DNA of 31,620 nt from an uncultured Duncaniella sp. (lineage in GTDB: Bacteria; Bacteroidota; Bacteroidia; Bacteroidales; Muribaculaceae), in NCBI RefSeq assembly GCF_910578445.1, contig NZ_CAJTQC010000006.1, positions 100,716 through 132,335 on the forward strand, read 5' to 3'. Under the pieces are notes generated by a model, which was not told where the DNA came from, ran no database searches, and saw only the letters and a program-made list of their open reading frames with translations. The translations under genes and the position numbers were made by a program. Shown here one piece after another: positions 1 through 6,372 of this stretch. How positions within the stretch are numbered: position 1 is the stretch's first letter; each line of letters starts with the position of its first letter.

Positions 1-650
1 AGACGGATTCCGACCGGTCCGATGTTCTGTGTCGATATCCCAGTTGCTATATATGTGTAATGATTTTTGCTGTCTGAAGCTTCCAATACCAGTCCCGGTA
101 ATCCAAATAATTTCCAAGGGCCTTCCTTAACAGGAATCTCAGGTGTGAACCAGACATTCCATTGTCGTCCTCGAAAATCACATGTGGCCAGTTGGCATTG
201 GTATCCCAAGATTTCCTTAGTTTCCTGCTTTATCTCCCATTTTGGAGCTTCCGTAGGTTCGGAATATGAATAACCGTCTCCGGCTATCCTTCTATACACC
301 ATTGTCTCGCCGTCAGTCACATTTCGGAAAAGGAACTCTCGTTCCAAGCCTCCGATTGGATTGACAGCAGGCTTACCAATAGGGTTGGCTTCACGGTATA
401 ATTTTTCGTGTAGTTCGAAATTATTGCGTAATAAGGAATCAGCCCACATTTTCTTCGTGGGATAGAACATTGCAGAAGTCTCACCTATTCTTAGGGTCAT
501 AGGATCAGAATAAGTGTCCCATTTCAATGTGTCACTTACACTTGTCTTGATGTATTGCACTTCCATTATTCCGGATTCCTTATCCTTAATAATATTACCA
601 TGAGCAATCAGAAAACAGATTGCTGAAATGGCAACAAGTAAATATCTCAT
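1..650 (-). CDS. GLPGLI family secreted protein, C-terminus cut by window edge
   Basis: The reading frame runs uninterrupted from an ATG at 650 to the left edge of the window, giving about 216 residues of an incomplete protein. It opens with a signal peptide (MRYLLVAISAICFLIAHG) and carries the family motif as WKLFGLPGLVLEA near residues 185-195. It aligns by eye over its whole length with the neighbouring protein at 930-1778: a shared TLRIG...SAFF/SAMF block, an MW/VWQ-ADSL block, an IGG...RE block and the GLPGLI box. The GLPGLI family (TIGR01200) is typical of Bacteroidetes; members are exported and their function is not established. This copy and its neighbour are tandem paralogues on the same strand, 279 bp apart. 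No clear promoter stands directly before it, so it may be read from further upstream. Identification as GLPGLI is firm; function unknown. Confidence 0.85.
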   Translation of the reverse strand, partial: MRYLLVAISAICFLIAHGNIIKDKESGIMEVQYIKTSVSDTLKWDTYSDPMTLRIGETSAMFYPTKKMWADSLLRNNFELHEKLYREANPIGKPAVNPIGGLEREFLFRNVTDGETMVYRRIAGDGYSYSEPTEAPKWEIKQETKEILGYQCQLATCDFRGRQWNVWFTPEIPVKEGPWKLFGLPGLVLEASDSKNHYTYIATGISTQNIGPVGIR

Positions 651-861
651 ATTTTTACAGATAAATATAATTTATAATCAGTTTTTGTTTATTGCATCGC
701 CGGACTCGGGTATGCGGTCAGACATAACGACCTCTTTCTTCAACTGCTAAGCACCCTATTCCATTTTAGAATCAATGAATCTAATACAGTTGATCTGACG
801 GAGAGGACTCCAGAAATATTCTGATGTCATTCTTGTTAGTCATGAGAAGTCATGAGATTTA

Positions 862-925
862 TTCCTACTTCTTATACGCTTTCGGTTGCGCACCTGTTAT
901 ACAGTTTGGTCTGTGATTTATAGTC
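862..925. repeat. ~63-bp dispersed direct repeat, copy 1
   Basis: Nearly identical to 2044-2108, with only a few substitutions and single-base indels. Both copies contain the block TTATACAGTTTGGTCTGTG. The copy lies just after the stop codon of the GLPGLI gene at 930-1778, reading on the minus strand. I see no convincing ORF or strong hairpin inside it. Confidence 0.85.
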
Positions 926-929
926 TAAT

Positions 930-1778
930 TTAGTTGTGATTATAGTTAATTTCCTCGAAATCAAAATTTCGGTGAGGGAGTTTTCTTGGAGCCGGGACAC
1001 TTTCAGGCTTAACACCAAAAGCACCCGATTGCGCTATTTTGTATCCCATATCTTCATGAAGTGCTTTATACCATTCTTCATAATACTTATCTCGCGATGT
1101 CATTAAAAAATCAAAACCGAGATAATTATATATTCCCACGTCCTGTAAATTTTCAGTCCTGAGACCGATTGCTTCGAATGAATAATGGCCTTTTATATCC
1201 CATGCCTTAAGTATGAGTCCGGGCAAGCCACTTAATTTCCATGGCCCGTCGCTGAACGGAAGTTCATCTGTGAATAATGCAAACCATACTCTTCCTCGGT
1301 AAACACTTTTAGCTAACTGACATCTGAATCCCATATGAATCGCCACGGAATCCGTTAGCTCCCACTCCGGCTTTTCCCACAATTCTGTATATATCCAATG
1401 CGACATACTGAAGTTATTTGTAACGGTAATATTGCCTGTCGGATGATTTTTATACACACGCTCTTTCTCGCGTCCACCGATGGATGAGATACCTTTGGCC
1501 AAAGCTTTACGATGTAATTGGTATTCAAGGTCAAAATTGAAGTGCATCAATGAGTCTTGCCACACTTTTTTAGGAGAAAAAAAAGCGCTTGTGTTCCTGC
1601 CTATTCGAAGAGTCATAATCGTATTACAGTAATCTTCTTGGGGATTGATTGTGTCAAGTACAATATGCTTAACGTAATCAACTTCCAAGATAGCTGGTTC
1701 AAATTTTATTATTGTCATACCGCAGACAGATTGCACTGTCAATAGAAGGAACAATGGCAAGTATCTGTAAATTTTCAT
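930..1778 (-). CDS. GLPGLI family secreted protein
   Basis: This 282-residue protein begins with a signal peptide (MKIYRYLPLFLLLTVQSVCG) and has the diagnostic motif WKLSGLPGLILKA near residues 181-193, followed by a conserved GHYSFEAIG segment. It is the usual length for the family and is a paralogue of the truncated gene at 1-650. It is expected to be periplasmic or surface-exposed; no catalytic residues can be named. GLPGLI genes in Bacteroidetes often occur in multi-copy clusters, sometimes near peptide-maturation loci; that association is family knowledge and is not shown here. The gene is followed on its own strand by a ~63-bp sequence (862-925) that recurs at 2044-2108. Codon usage is more AT-rich than in the housekeeping genes to the right. 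Confidence 0.9.
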   Translation of the reverse strand: MKIYRYLPLFLLLTVQSVCGMTIIKFEPAILEVDYVKHIVLDTINPQEDYCNTIMTLRIGRNTSAFFSPKKVWQDSLMHFNFDLEYQLHRKALAKGISSIGGREKERVYKNHPTGNITVTNNFSMSHWIYTELWEKPEWELTDSVAIHMGFRCQLAKSVYRGRVWFALFTDELPFSDGPWKLSGLPGLILKAWDIKGHYSFEAIGLRTENLQDVGIYNYLGFDFLMTSRDKYYEEWYKALHEDMGYKIAQSGAFGVKPESVPAPRKLPHRNFDFEEINYNHN

Positions 1779-1953
1779 GGGATATCGATTTATACTTTTT
1801 AATATCGTAAAGAGCTAACAGAAACATAAAGCTGTCAGCCTTTCACTACAATTGTTTTAGTGACCGTTTACACACTTTTCAAATCGGTCTGCCCAATCAT
1901 CTCAATCATGATCAGTGTCTCCGAAGTGCTCACCGGCTTCGTCTTGTAGCTCA

Positions 1954-2025
1954 TCAGCACATGGAAGGTTTGCAGTAGCTCCTCCATAGAGTTTGAGAAG
2001 TTCGGCTATTGAAACTTTTTTCATT
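1954..2025 (-). CDS. candidate 23-residue peptide with GG and two cysteines (speculative)
   Basis: An ATG at 2025 opens a 23-codon frame, MKKVSIAELLKLYGGSYCKPSMC, ending in TGA. It has a charged start, an amphipathic helix-like stretch, a double glycine and a short Cys-containing tail, which superficially resembles the leader/core layout of a small peptide precursor. The ATG follows an AT-rich stretch as expected for Bacteroidetes. It lies between a 53-codon ORF and the GLPGLI gene on the same strand. Beyond the stop, another frame stays open for about 30 codons to 1874, so a decayed longer gene is equally possible. No maturation enzyme is visible in the window. This is a candidate only; frames this short arise by chance. 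Confidence 0.25.
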   Translation of the reverse strand, partial: NEKSFNSRTSQTLWRSYCKPSMC

Positions 2026-2043
2026 ATTCAAATTTTTTATCAT

Positions 2044-2108
2044 TATCCTACTTCTATACGCTTTTCGGTTGCGCGCCTGTTATACAGTTTGGTCTGTGAT
2101 TTATAGTC
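2044..2108. repeat. ~63-bp dispersed direct repeat, copy 2
   Basis: Second copy of the sequence at 862-925, in the same orientation and about 1.18 kb away. It lies just downstream of the stop codon of the 53-codon ORF (2125-2286, minus strand). Each copy therefore follows a minus-strand reading frame, which suggests that gene-plus-tail units were duplicated together. Confidence 0.85.
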
Positions 2109-2124
2109 GACTTTAAATCTTTGG

Positions 2125-2286
2125 CTAAAAGTTGGCATATCCATGAAAGACATATCCATCAATATGAATTCTGATTTCAAATGTCCCATTAATACCGTAT
2201 ATAAATGAGATAAAATCCCGTTCTGATGTAAAGGATGTAATGCAATCCCCTACGGTAGAGATTAGAATTGCAAGAAATTTTTTCAT
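2125..2286 (-). CDS. small ORF, 53 residues, function unknown
   Basis: An ATG at 2286 gives a 53-residue frame that starts MKKFLAILISTVGDCITSF and ends GYVFHGYANF before TAG. The first ~18 residues resemble a weak signal peptide; the cysteine at residue 15 does not sit in a good Bacteroidetes lipobox. A well-formed promoter (2315-2345, minus strand) lies immediately upstream and would put this as the first frame of the transcript leading into the GLPGLI genes. It is followed by copy 2 of the ~63-bp repeat. I do not recognise the protein. The promoter and position argue for a real gene or a remnant of one; the short length argues for caution. Confidence 0.4.
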   Translation of the reverse strand: MKKFLAILISTVGDCITSFTSERDFISFIYGINGTFEIRIHIDGYVFHGYANF

Positions 2287-2314
2287 AGAGATGTTTTTAT
2301 GTTTTATGTTTTTA

Positions 2315-2345
2315 CAAAATTAGGCAAAAAACTAAATATAACAAA
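2315..2345 (-). promoter_or_regulatory. promoter of the small-ORF/GLPGLI block
   Basis: On the minus strand TTTG (2345-2342) is followed after 19 nt by TAATTTTG (2322-2315), an exact match to the Bacteroidetes housekeeping consensus (-33 TTTG, -7 TAnnTTTG). The start of transcription would fall near 2308, about 20 nt before the ATG of the 53-codon ORF. Confidence 0.7.
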
Positions 2346-2350
2346 TAAAT

Positions 2351-2400
2351 GGAGTTCAGATTTTGTTCAAAAATGATATTTCGAACAAAATCTGAACTCC
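2351..2400. repeat. perfect 18-bp inverted repeat, 14-nt loop
   Basis: Arms at 2351-2368 (GGAGTTCAGATTTTGTTC) and 2383-2400 are exact reverse complements. The hairpin stands between the end of serB and the promoter at 2315-2345, so it could stop serB read-through, insulate the next promoter, or serve as an operator directly upstream of it. A classic long T-run does not follow on either strand, although the minus side is T-rich. Confidence 0.8.
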
Positions 2401-2556
2401 AACAATAATCAGTAACTCACTTATAACAAATAAATTACACCATCAATCACTCCTATTTCCAATTTTTTGTCAAATACTTTAAAACCAAGGGCATCTTTTC
2501 GATATGCGACGGTCGATTTGGCTCGTCCGATTAAAGTAGATATTTTCGTTCGTATG

Positions 2557-2613
2557 ACGGCGGTCAACCATATATACGGCGGTCAACCATATATACGGCG
2601 GTCAACCATATAT
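2557..2613. repeat. three perfect tandem copies of a 19-bp unit
   Basis: The unit ACGGCGGTCAACCATATAT occurs at 2557-2575, 2576-2594 and 2595-2613 with no mismatch. The array ends 12 nt past the serB stop codon, in its 3' flank. Such arrays commonly vary in copy number through slippage. The rest of 2401-2556 shows no supported feature. Confidence 0.95.
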
Positions 2614-2625
2614 ATAGCCGACGGT

Positions 2626-3855
2626 TTACTTCTCCGAAATAAACGAATCCTTGAATCCAAGGAAATAAAGCACCCCGTCGAGGCCGATTGTCGAGATTGA
2701 CTGGTCGGCCGTGGCCTTCACTTTAGGCTTGGCATGGAAAGCGATACCCAGTCCGGCGGTCGAGAGCATCGGAAGGTCATTCGCACCGTCGCCCACAGCG
2801 ATTGTCTGGGCGATATTGACATTTTCAACCTGTGCGATAAGACGCAGCAGCTCTGCTTTGCGCCGTCCGTCGACAATCTCGCCGAGATAGCGTCCTGTCA
2901 GCTTCCCGTCGACTATTTCAAGCTCATTGGCATAAACATAGTCAAAGCCATATTTCTGTTTAAGATAGTTTCCGAAATATGTAAATCCGCCTGAGAGTAT
3001 CGCCGTCTTATAACCGACGCGTTTCAGAACCTGCATCATACGGTCGAGACCTTCGGTGATCGGCAGGCTCTCCGCAATCTCTTTCATCACACTTTCGTCA
3101 AGCCCCTTGAGAAGAGCCACACGCTCCTTGAAGCTTTCGTTGAAATCAATTTCACCGCGCATCGCACGTTCAGTGATAGCCTTCACCTCGTCGCCCACAC
3201 CAGCGCGCATGGCAAGCTCGTCGATAACCTCGGTCTCGATGAGTGTCGAATCCATATCGAAGCATATCAGACGCCGGCAGCGACGATAGAGCGTATCCTC
3301 CTGCATGGAGATGTCGAATTCCTCCTCCTGCGAGAGCTGCATGAAGCGCTCCTGCATGGCTGAAGCGTCACGCGGCATACCGCGCACCGAGAACTCAACG
3401 CATGACTTCGACAGAGGCTGTTCCTCCATGTCGAGAGGCATTCGGCCTGTCAGTCGCTGAATCGAGTCGATGTTCATTCCCTGCGAAGATATTTCAGCGG
3501 TCACGTGGGCTATCTGACGTGCTGTCAGACGACGGCCGAGGATAGTGATTATCCAACGGTCCTTCCCCTGCATTCCGACCCACTGCTCATATTCACCGAT
3601 GCTGACCGGCGAGAAGCGTATGGTCACATTCAGCTCTGTCGCCTTAAACAGCAGCTCTTTCATTATATTGCCCGACACTGACGAATCGGTGCGGATAAGT
3701 ATTCCAAGCGAGAGTGTATGATGGATGTCGGCCTGACCGATGTCAAGGATTCCGGCATTGTATTTCGCAAGAATCTCCGATAAAGCAGAAGTGACGCCGG
3801 GATGATCCTGGCCGGATATGTTGATGAGTATGAGTTCGAGCTGAGCTTTTTCCAT
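2626..3855 (-). CDS. serB: phosphoserine phosphatase with N-terminal ACT region
   Basis: SerB removes phosphate from O-phosphoserine, the last step of serine synthesis in the cytoplasm. The 409-residue protein has an N-terminal regulatory part of two ACT-like units (about residues 5-85 and 100-180) and a C-terminal HAD phosphatase domain. The nucleophile motif FDMDSTL is at 199-205 (D200 and D202), then the cap residues of DELAMRAG...TERAMRGEIDF, the SGGFTYFG motif and GDGANDLPML near the end. The length fits the ACT-SerB form found in Bacteroidetes. The ATG at 3855 sits about 45 nt from a promoter-like element. The gene is monocistronic here: the next gene upstream is divergent and the GLPGLI block downstream has its own promoter. 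Confidence 0.96.
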   Translation of the reverse strand: MEKAQLELILINISGQDHPGVTSALSEILAKYNAGILDIGQADIHHTLSLGILIRTDSSVSGNIMKELLFKATELNVTIRFSPVSIGEYEQWVGMQGKDRWIITILGRRLTARQIAHVTAEISSQGMNIDSIQRLTGRMPLDMEEQPLSKSCVEFSVRGMPRDASAMQERFMQLSQEEEFDISMQEDTLYRRCRRLICFDMDSTLIETEVIDELAMRAGVGDEVKAITERAMRGEIDFNESFKERVALLKGLDESVMKEIAESLPITEGLDRMMQVLKRVGYKTAILSGGFTYFGNYLKQKYGFDYVYANELEIVDGKLTGRYLGEIVDGRRKAELLRLIAQVENVNIAQTIAVGDGANDLPMLSTAGLGIAFHAKPKVKATADQSISTIGLDGVLYFLGFKDSFISEK

Positions 3856-3901
3856 GACAAAAAGAACTATTTATTATGATTTTTATTTCTTGTTTTCAAG
3901 A

Positions 3902-3933
3902 CAAAGTTAAAATTTTTCTCCGTAAACCGCAAT
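3902..3933 (-). promoter_or_regulatory. probable serB promoter
   Basis: On the minus strand ATTG (3933-3930), 20 nt, then TAACTTTG (3909-3902). This matches the -7 consensus exactly and the -33 box in three of four bases. It leaves a leader of about 40 nt before the serB ATG. Confidence 0.55.
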
Positions 3934-4072
3934 AAAACATATTGACATTGACACCCTGACCAAGCCATATCCGGTATGTATCAGCCAACACCTTGTGCAC
4001 AATCCTTGGCGTGATTTTTCAGGACACACTGCAACTTTTTCACTGAATCCGCGTCTAATGAAATATACTAAG

Positions 4073-4103
4073 AGGGTGTTTAATAACAATAGTTAAACAC
4101 CCT
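4073..4103. repeat. 11-bp inverted repeat between serB and the men operon
   Basis: AGGGTGTTTAA at 4073-4083 pairs perfectly with TTAAACACCCT at 4093-4103 across a 9-nt loop. It lies between two divergent transcription units, 30 nt before the ATG at 4134, so it is not an obvious terminator for either. It may be a leader hairpin, an operator or a remnant of a mobile repeat. Confidence 0.65.
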
Positions 4104-4133
4104 ATAATCATTCATCCTTAACTCTTAACAAAT

Positions 4134-4355
4134 ATGGTCAGTAACCGTGTGAAAAGAAACATCTGGCTGGCATTATCAGTCGTGTCATTGGCTGTGATTA
4201 TCGACCGGGCCATCAGATTTGCCGACGGCAGTGTCCAATGGTGGTCGCTGCTTTCATCAGTGGTCATTTGCTTCGGCTGCGTGAGATTCTATCTGATTTT
4301 TCGGCGCGAGGTTAAGGAGGGAAAACTTTTCGGACGGCAAAATCCATTCAAATGA
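4134..4355 (+). CDS. small two-helix membrane protein, function unknown
   Basis: The 73-residue product has a basic N-terminus (MVSNRVKRN), a hydrophobic segment at about residues 9-27, a short polar turn, a second hydrophobic segment at about 36-56 and a basic C-terminal tail. This predicts two transmembrane helices with both ends in the cytoplasm. I do not recognise a family. It precedes menB by 79 nt on the same strand, but a promoter-like element lies between them, so co-transcription is uncertain. The codon pattern and fitting ATG support a real gene. Confidence 0.6.
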   Translation: MVSNRVKRNIWLALSVVSLAVIIDRAIRFADGSVQWWSLLSSVVICFGCVRFYLIFRREVKEGKLFGRQNPFK

Positions 4356-4368
4356 TTTCGTGAATCGG

Positions 4369-4399
4369 ATTGTGCTTCTCTGATTTTTCATTAATTTTG
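4369..4399 (+). promoter_or_regulatory. probable promoter of the menBCE operon
   Basis: ATTG (4369-4372), 19 nt, TAATTTTG (4392-4399), with the menB ATG 35 nt further on. The -7 box is exact; the -33 box has one mismatch. Confidence 0.6.
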
Positions 4400-4434
4400 T
4401 GGACAGAAAACAATCCTAAAATCATTATTCCACG

Positions 4435-5256
4435 ATGAAAAGAGAATGGAAACCAATCAAAAAGTATGAGGACATACTTTTCGAACAATATGGCCGCATA
4501 GCCAAAATCACAATCAACCGTCCGCGCGTCTACAACGCCTTCCGTCCACAGACCAACAAGGAAATGCTTGATGCAATGGCCTATTGCCGCGACGCTTCCG
4601 ACATAGGTGTTATCATTCTTACCGGCGCAGGCGACAAGGCATTCTGCTCAGGCGGCGACCAGAATGTCAAGGGAATCGGAGGCTATATCGACGAGCAGGG
4701 AGTGCCCCGCCTCAATGTGCTTGACCTCCACAAAGCCATCCGCTCGATTCCAAAACCCGTAATCGCTATGGTCAACGGCTACGCGATTGGCGGCGGAAAC
4801 GTGCTCAATGTGGTCTGCGACCTCTCGATAGCCTCTGACAATGCCCGTTTCGGCCAGACCGGACCCAAGGTGGGCAGTTTCGATGCAGGATTCGGCTCAA
4901 GCTACCTCGCGCGTTGCGTCGGTCAGAAAAAGGCACGCGAAATCTGGTTTCTCTGCCGTCAGTACACAGCCGAAGAGGCCGAACGCATGGGCATGATCAA
5001 CAAGGTTGTACCCTTTGACCGTCTCGAAGACGAGACAGTCGAATGGTGCGAGACCATCCTCAGCCGTTCTCCGATGGCCATCCGTATGATCAAACGCGCA
5101 CTCAATGCCGAACTCGACGGACAGCGTGGCATGATGGAATTTGCAGGCGATGCAACCCTCATGTACTATCTCATGGCCGAAGCGCAGGAAGGCAAGAACG
5201 CATTCCTCGAAAAGCGCGACCCTGACTTCGACCAATTCCCTAAATTCCCGGGATAA
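4435..5256 (+). CDS. menB: 1,4-dihydroxy-2-naphthoyl-CoA synthase
   Basis: MenB closes the second ring of the naphthoquinone by converting o-succinylbenzoyl-CoA to dihydroxynaphthoyl-CoA, in the cytoplasm. The 273-residue protein is a crotonase-fold enzyme of normal MenB length: substrate-pocket segment RPRVYNAFRPQT near residues 29-40, the SGGDQ motif at 72-76, the oxyanion-hole glycines of YAIGGGN (116-122) and the MenB-type GSFDAGFGS loop containing D150. The C-terminal MMEFAGDATLMYYLMAEAQEGKNAF and the DF..FPKFPG end are typical. It leads the menB-menC-menE run. Many Bacteroidetes have menF-menD-menB-menC-menE together; the first two are not in this window. Confidence 0.96.
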   Translation: MKREWKPIKKYEDILFEQYGRIAKITINRPRVYNAFRPQTNKEMLDAMAYCRDASDIGVIILTGAGDKAFCSGGDQNVKGIGGYIDEQGVPRLNVLDLHKAIRSIPKPVIAMVNGYAIGGGNVLNVVCDLSIASDNARFGQTGPKVGSFDAGFGSSYLARCVGQKKAREIWFLCRQYTAEEAERMGMINKVVPFDRLEDETVEWCETILSRSPMAIRMIKRALNAELDGQRGMMEFAGDATLMYYLMAEAQEGKNAFLEKRDPDFDQFPKFPG

Positions 5257-5325
5257 ACCACGCTCAGCCATAGCACACACTCTCCCTCCTTGCAATCCAA
5301 TGTTTCCCAATCATTCCCTACTCCA

Positions 5326-6372
5326 TTGAAAGCAACATGGTGTAAATATCGTCTCGATTTCCGGTTCACGGCCATAACGTCGCGGGAACGGATGAGACAG
5401 AAAGACACTTACTATATACGCCTTGCCGACTCCGGGTCCGACCGCATCTTCGGACTCGGAGAGGCAGGCCTGTTTCGCGGGCTGAGCTTCGACGACCGCC
5501 CGGACTATGAAACAAAACTCGCTGAAGTGTGCGACAACATCGACCGCTATGCGGCGCGCCCATCGCTGCTTGCCGACTGGCCTTCGATACGCTTTGCCGT
5601 CGAGACCGCCGTGCGCGACCTCTCAAACGGAGGGCAACGCATCATCTGCCAGTCACCTTGGACCGATGGCAAAGAAGCAATCATCATCAACGGTCTTGTG
5701 TGGATGGGCGACCGCAATCTGATGCGCGAACGCATCGCCTCAAAACTTGCCGAGGGATTCAGATGTGTGAAAATCAAAATCGGAGGCATTAACTTCGAAG
5801 ACGAAATAGAGCTGCTGAGATTCATACGCAAAGAAGCCCCCGACATCCAGCTGCGGCTCGATGCAAACGGCGCATTCACACCGGCCGACGCAATCGAAAG
5901 GCTCAACCGTCTTGCCGAATTTGACATCCACTCGCTCGAACAGCCGATCAAAGCCGGACAATGGGCCGAAATGCAAACCATCTGCCGGTTGTCGCCAATC
6001 CCAATCGCACTCGACGAGGAACTTATCGGCATCACCGTCAAGACACGGAAAGAGATGATGCTCGATGAAATCAATCCGCAATTCATCGTCCTTAAGCCCA
6101 CACTCACAGGCGGTATCGAATCGTCAGAGGAGTGGATCAATCTCGCCCGGCAACGCGGTTGCCGATGGTGGGTCACGTCGGCTCTTGAATCAAACATCGG
6201 CCTCAACGCAATAGCCCAATGGACGGCAAGTCTTGACAACGACATGCCTCAGGGACTCGGCACGGGACAACTCTACGACAACAACATCCCTTCTCCACTG
6301 ACACTGCATGGCGAACGCCTCTCCTACTCGCCCGGACATGAATGGGAAATTCCACCACTACAATGGCACTGA
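5326..6372 (+). CDS. menC: o-succinylbenzoate synthase
   Basis: MenC dehydrates SHCHC to o-succinylbenzoate for menaquinone synthesis. It is an enolase-superfamily barrel enzyme. Numbered from the start chosen here, catalytic and metal residues are visible: KIKIG lysines near 149-151, D179 in LRLDANG, E205 in LEQPI, D230 in ALDEEL and K257 in VLKPTLTGG. There is no convenient ATG. An in-frame TTG at 5326 gives KATWCKYRLDFRF, which matches the normal MenC N-terminus; an upstream TTG at 5290 would add 12 residues and an ATG at 5392 would cut off the first strand. The gene begins about 70 nt after menB and its last 10 bases overlap menE, which indicates translational coupling. Confidence 0.93.
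   Translation: MKATWCKYRLDFRFTAITSRERMRQKDTYYIRLADSGSDRIFGLGEAGLFRGLSFDDRPDYETKLAEVCDNIDRYAARPSLLADWPSIRFAVETAVRDLSNGGQRIICQSPWTDGKEAIIINGLVWMGDRNLMRERIASKLAEGFRCVKIKIGGINFEDEIELLRFIRKEAPDIQLRLDANGAFTPADAIERLNRLAEFDIHSLEQPIKAGQWAEMQTICRLSPIPIALDEELIGITVKTRKEMMLDEINPQFIVLKPTLTGGIESSEEWINLARQRGCRWWVTSALESNIGLNAIAQWTASLDNDMPQGLGTGQLYDNNIPSPLTLHGERLSYSPGHEWEIPPLQWH

Noticed and set aside
67..273. 68-codon plus-strand frame
   Set aside because: It is antisense to the GLPGLI gene at 1-650, which has a signal peptide, the family motif and a full-length paralogue.
2557..2613. Possible CRISPR array
   Set aside because: The units abut without spacers, so this is a simple tandem repeat; no cas genes are present.
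2467..2700. 77-codon plus-strand frame spanning the tandem repeat
   Set aside because: It starts at TTG, consists partly of translated 19-bp repeats and runs into the antisense of serB; nothing supports coding.
3907..4089. 60-codon minus-strand frame upstream of serB
   Set aside because: It overlaps the serB promoter region, has no recognisable family and no promoter of its own. It is kept only as part of the repeat-element question.
5547..6245. 232-codon minus-strand frame antisense to menC
   Set aside because: Ser/Arg-rich shadow; menC on the plus strand has all enolase-superfamily catalytic residues.
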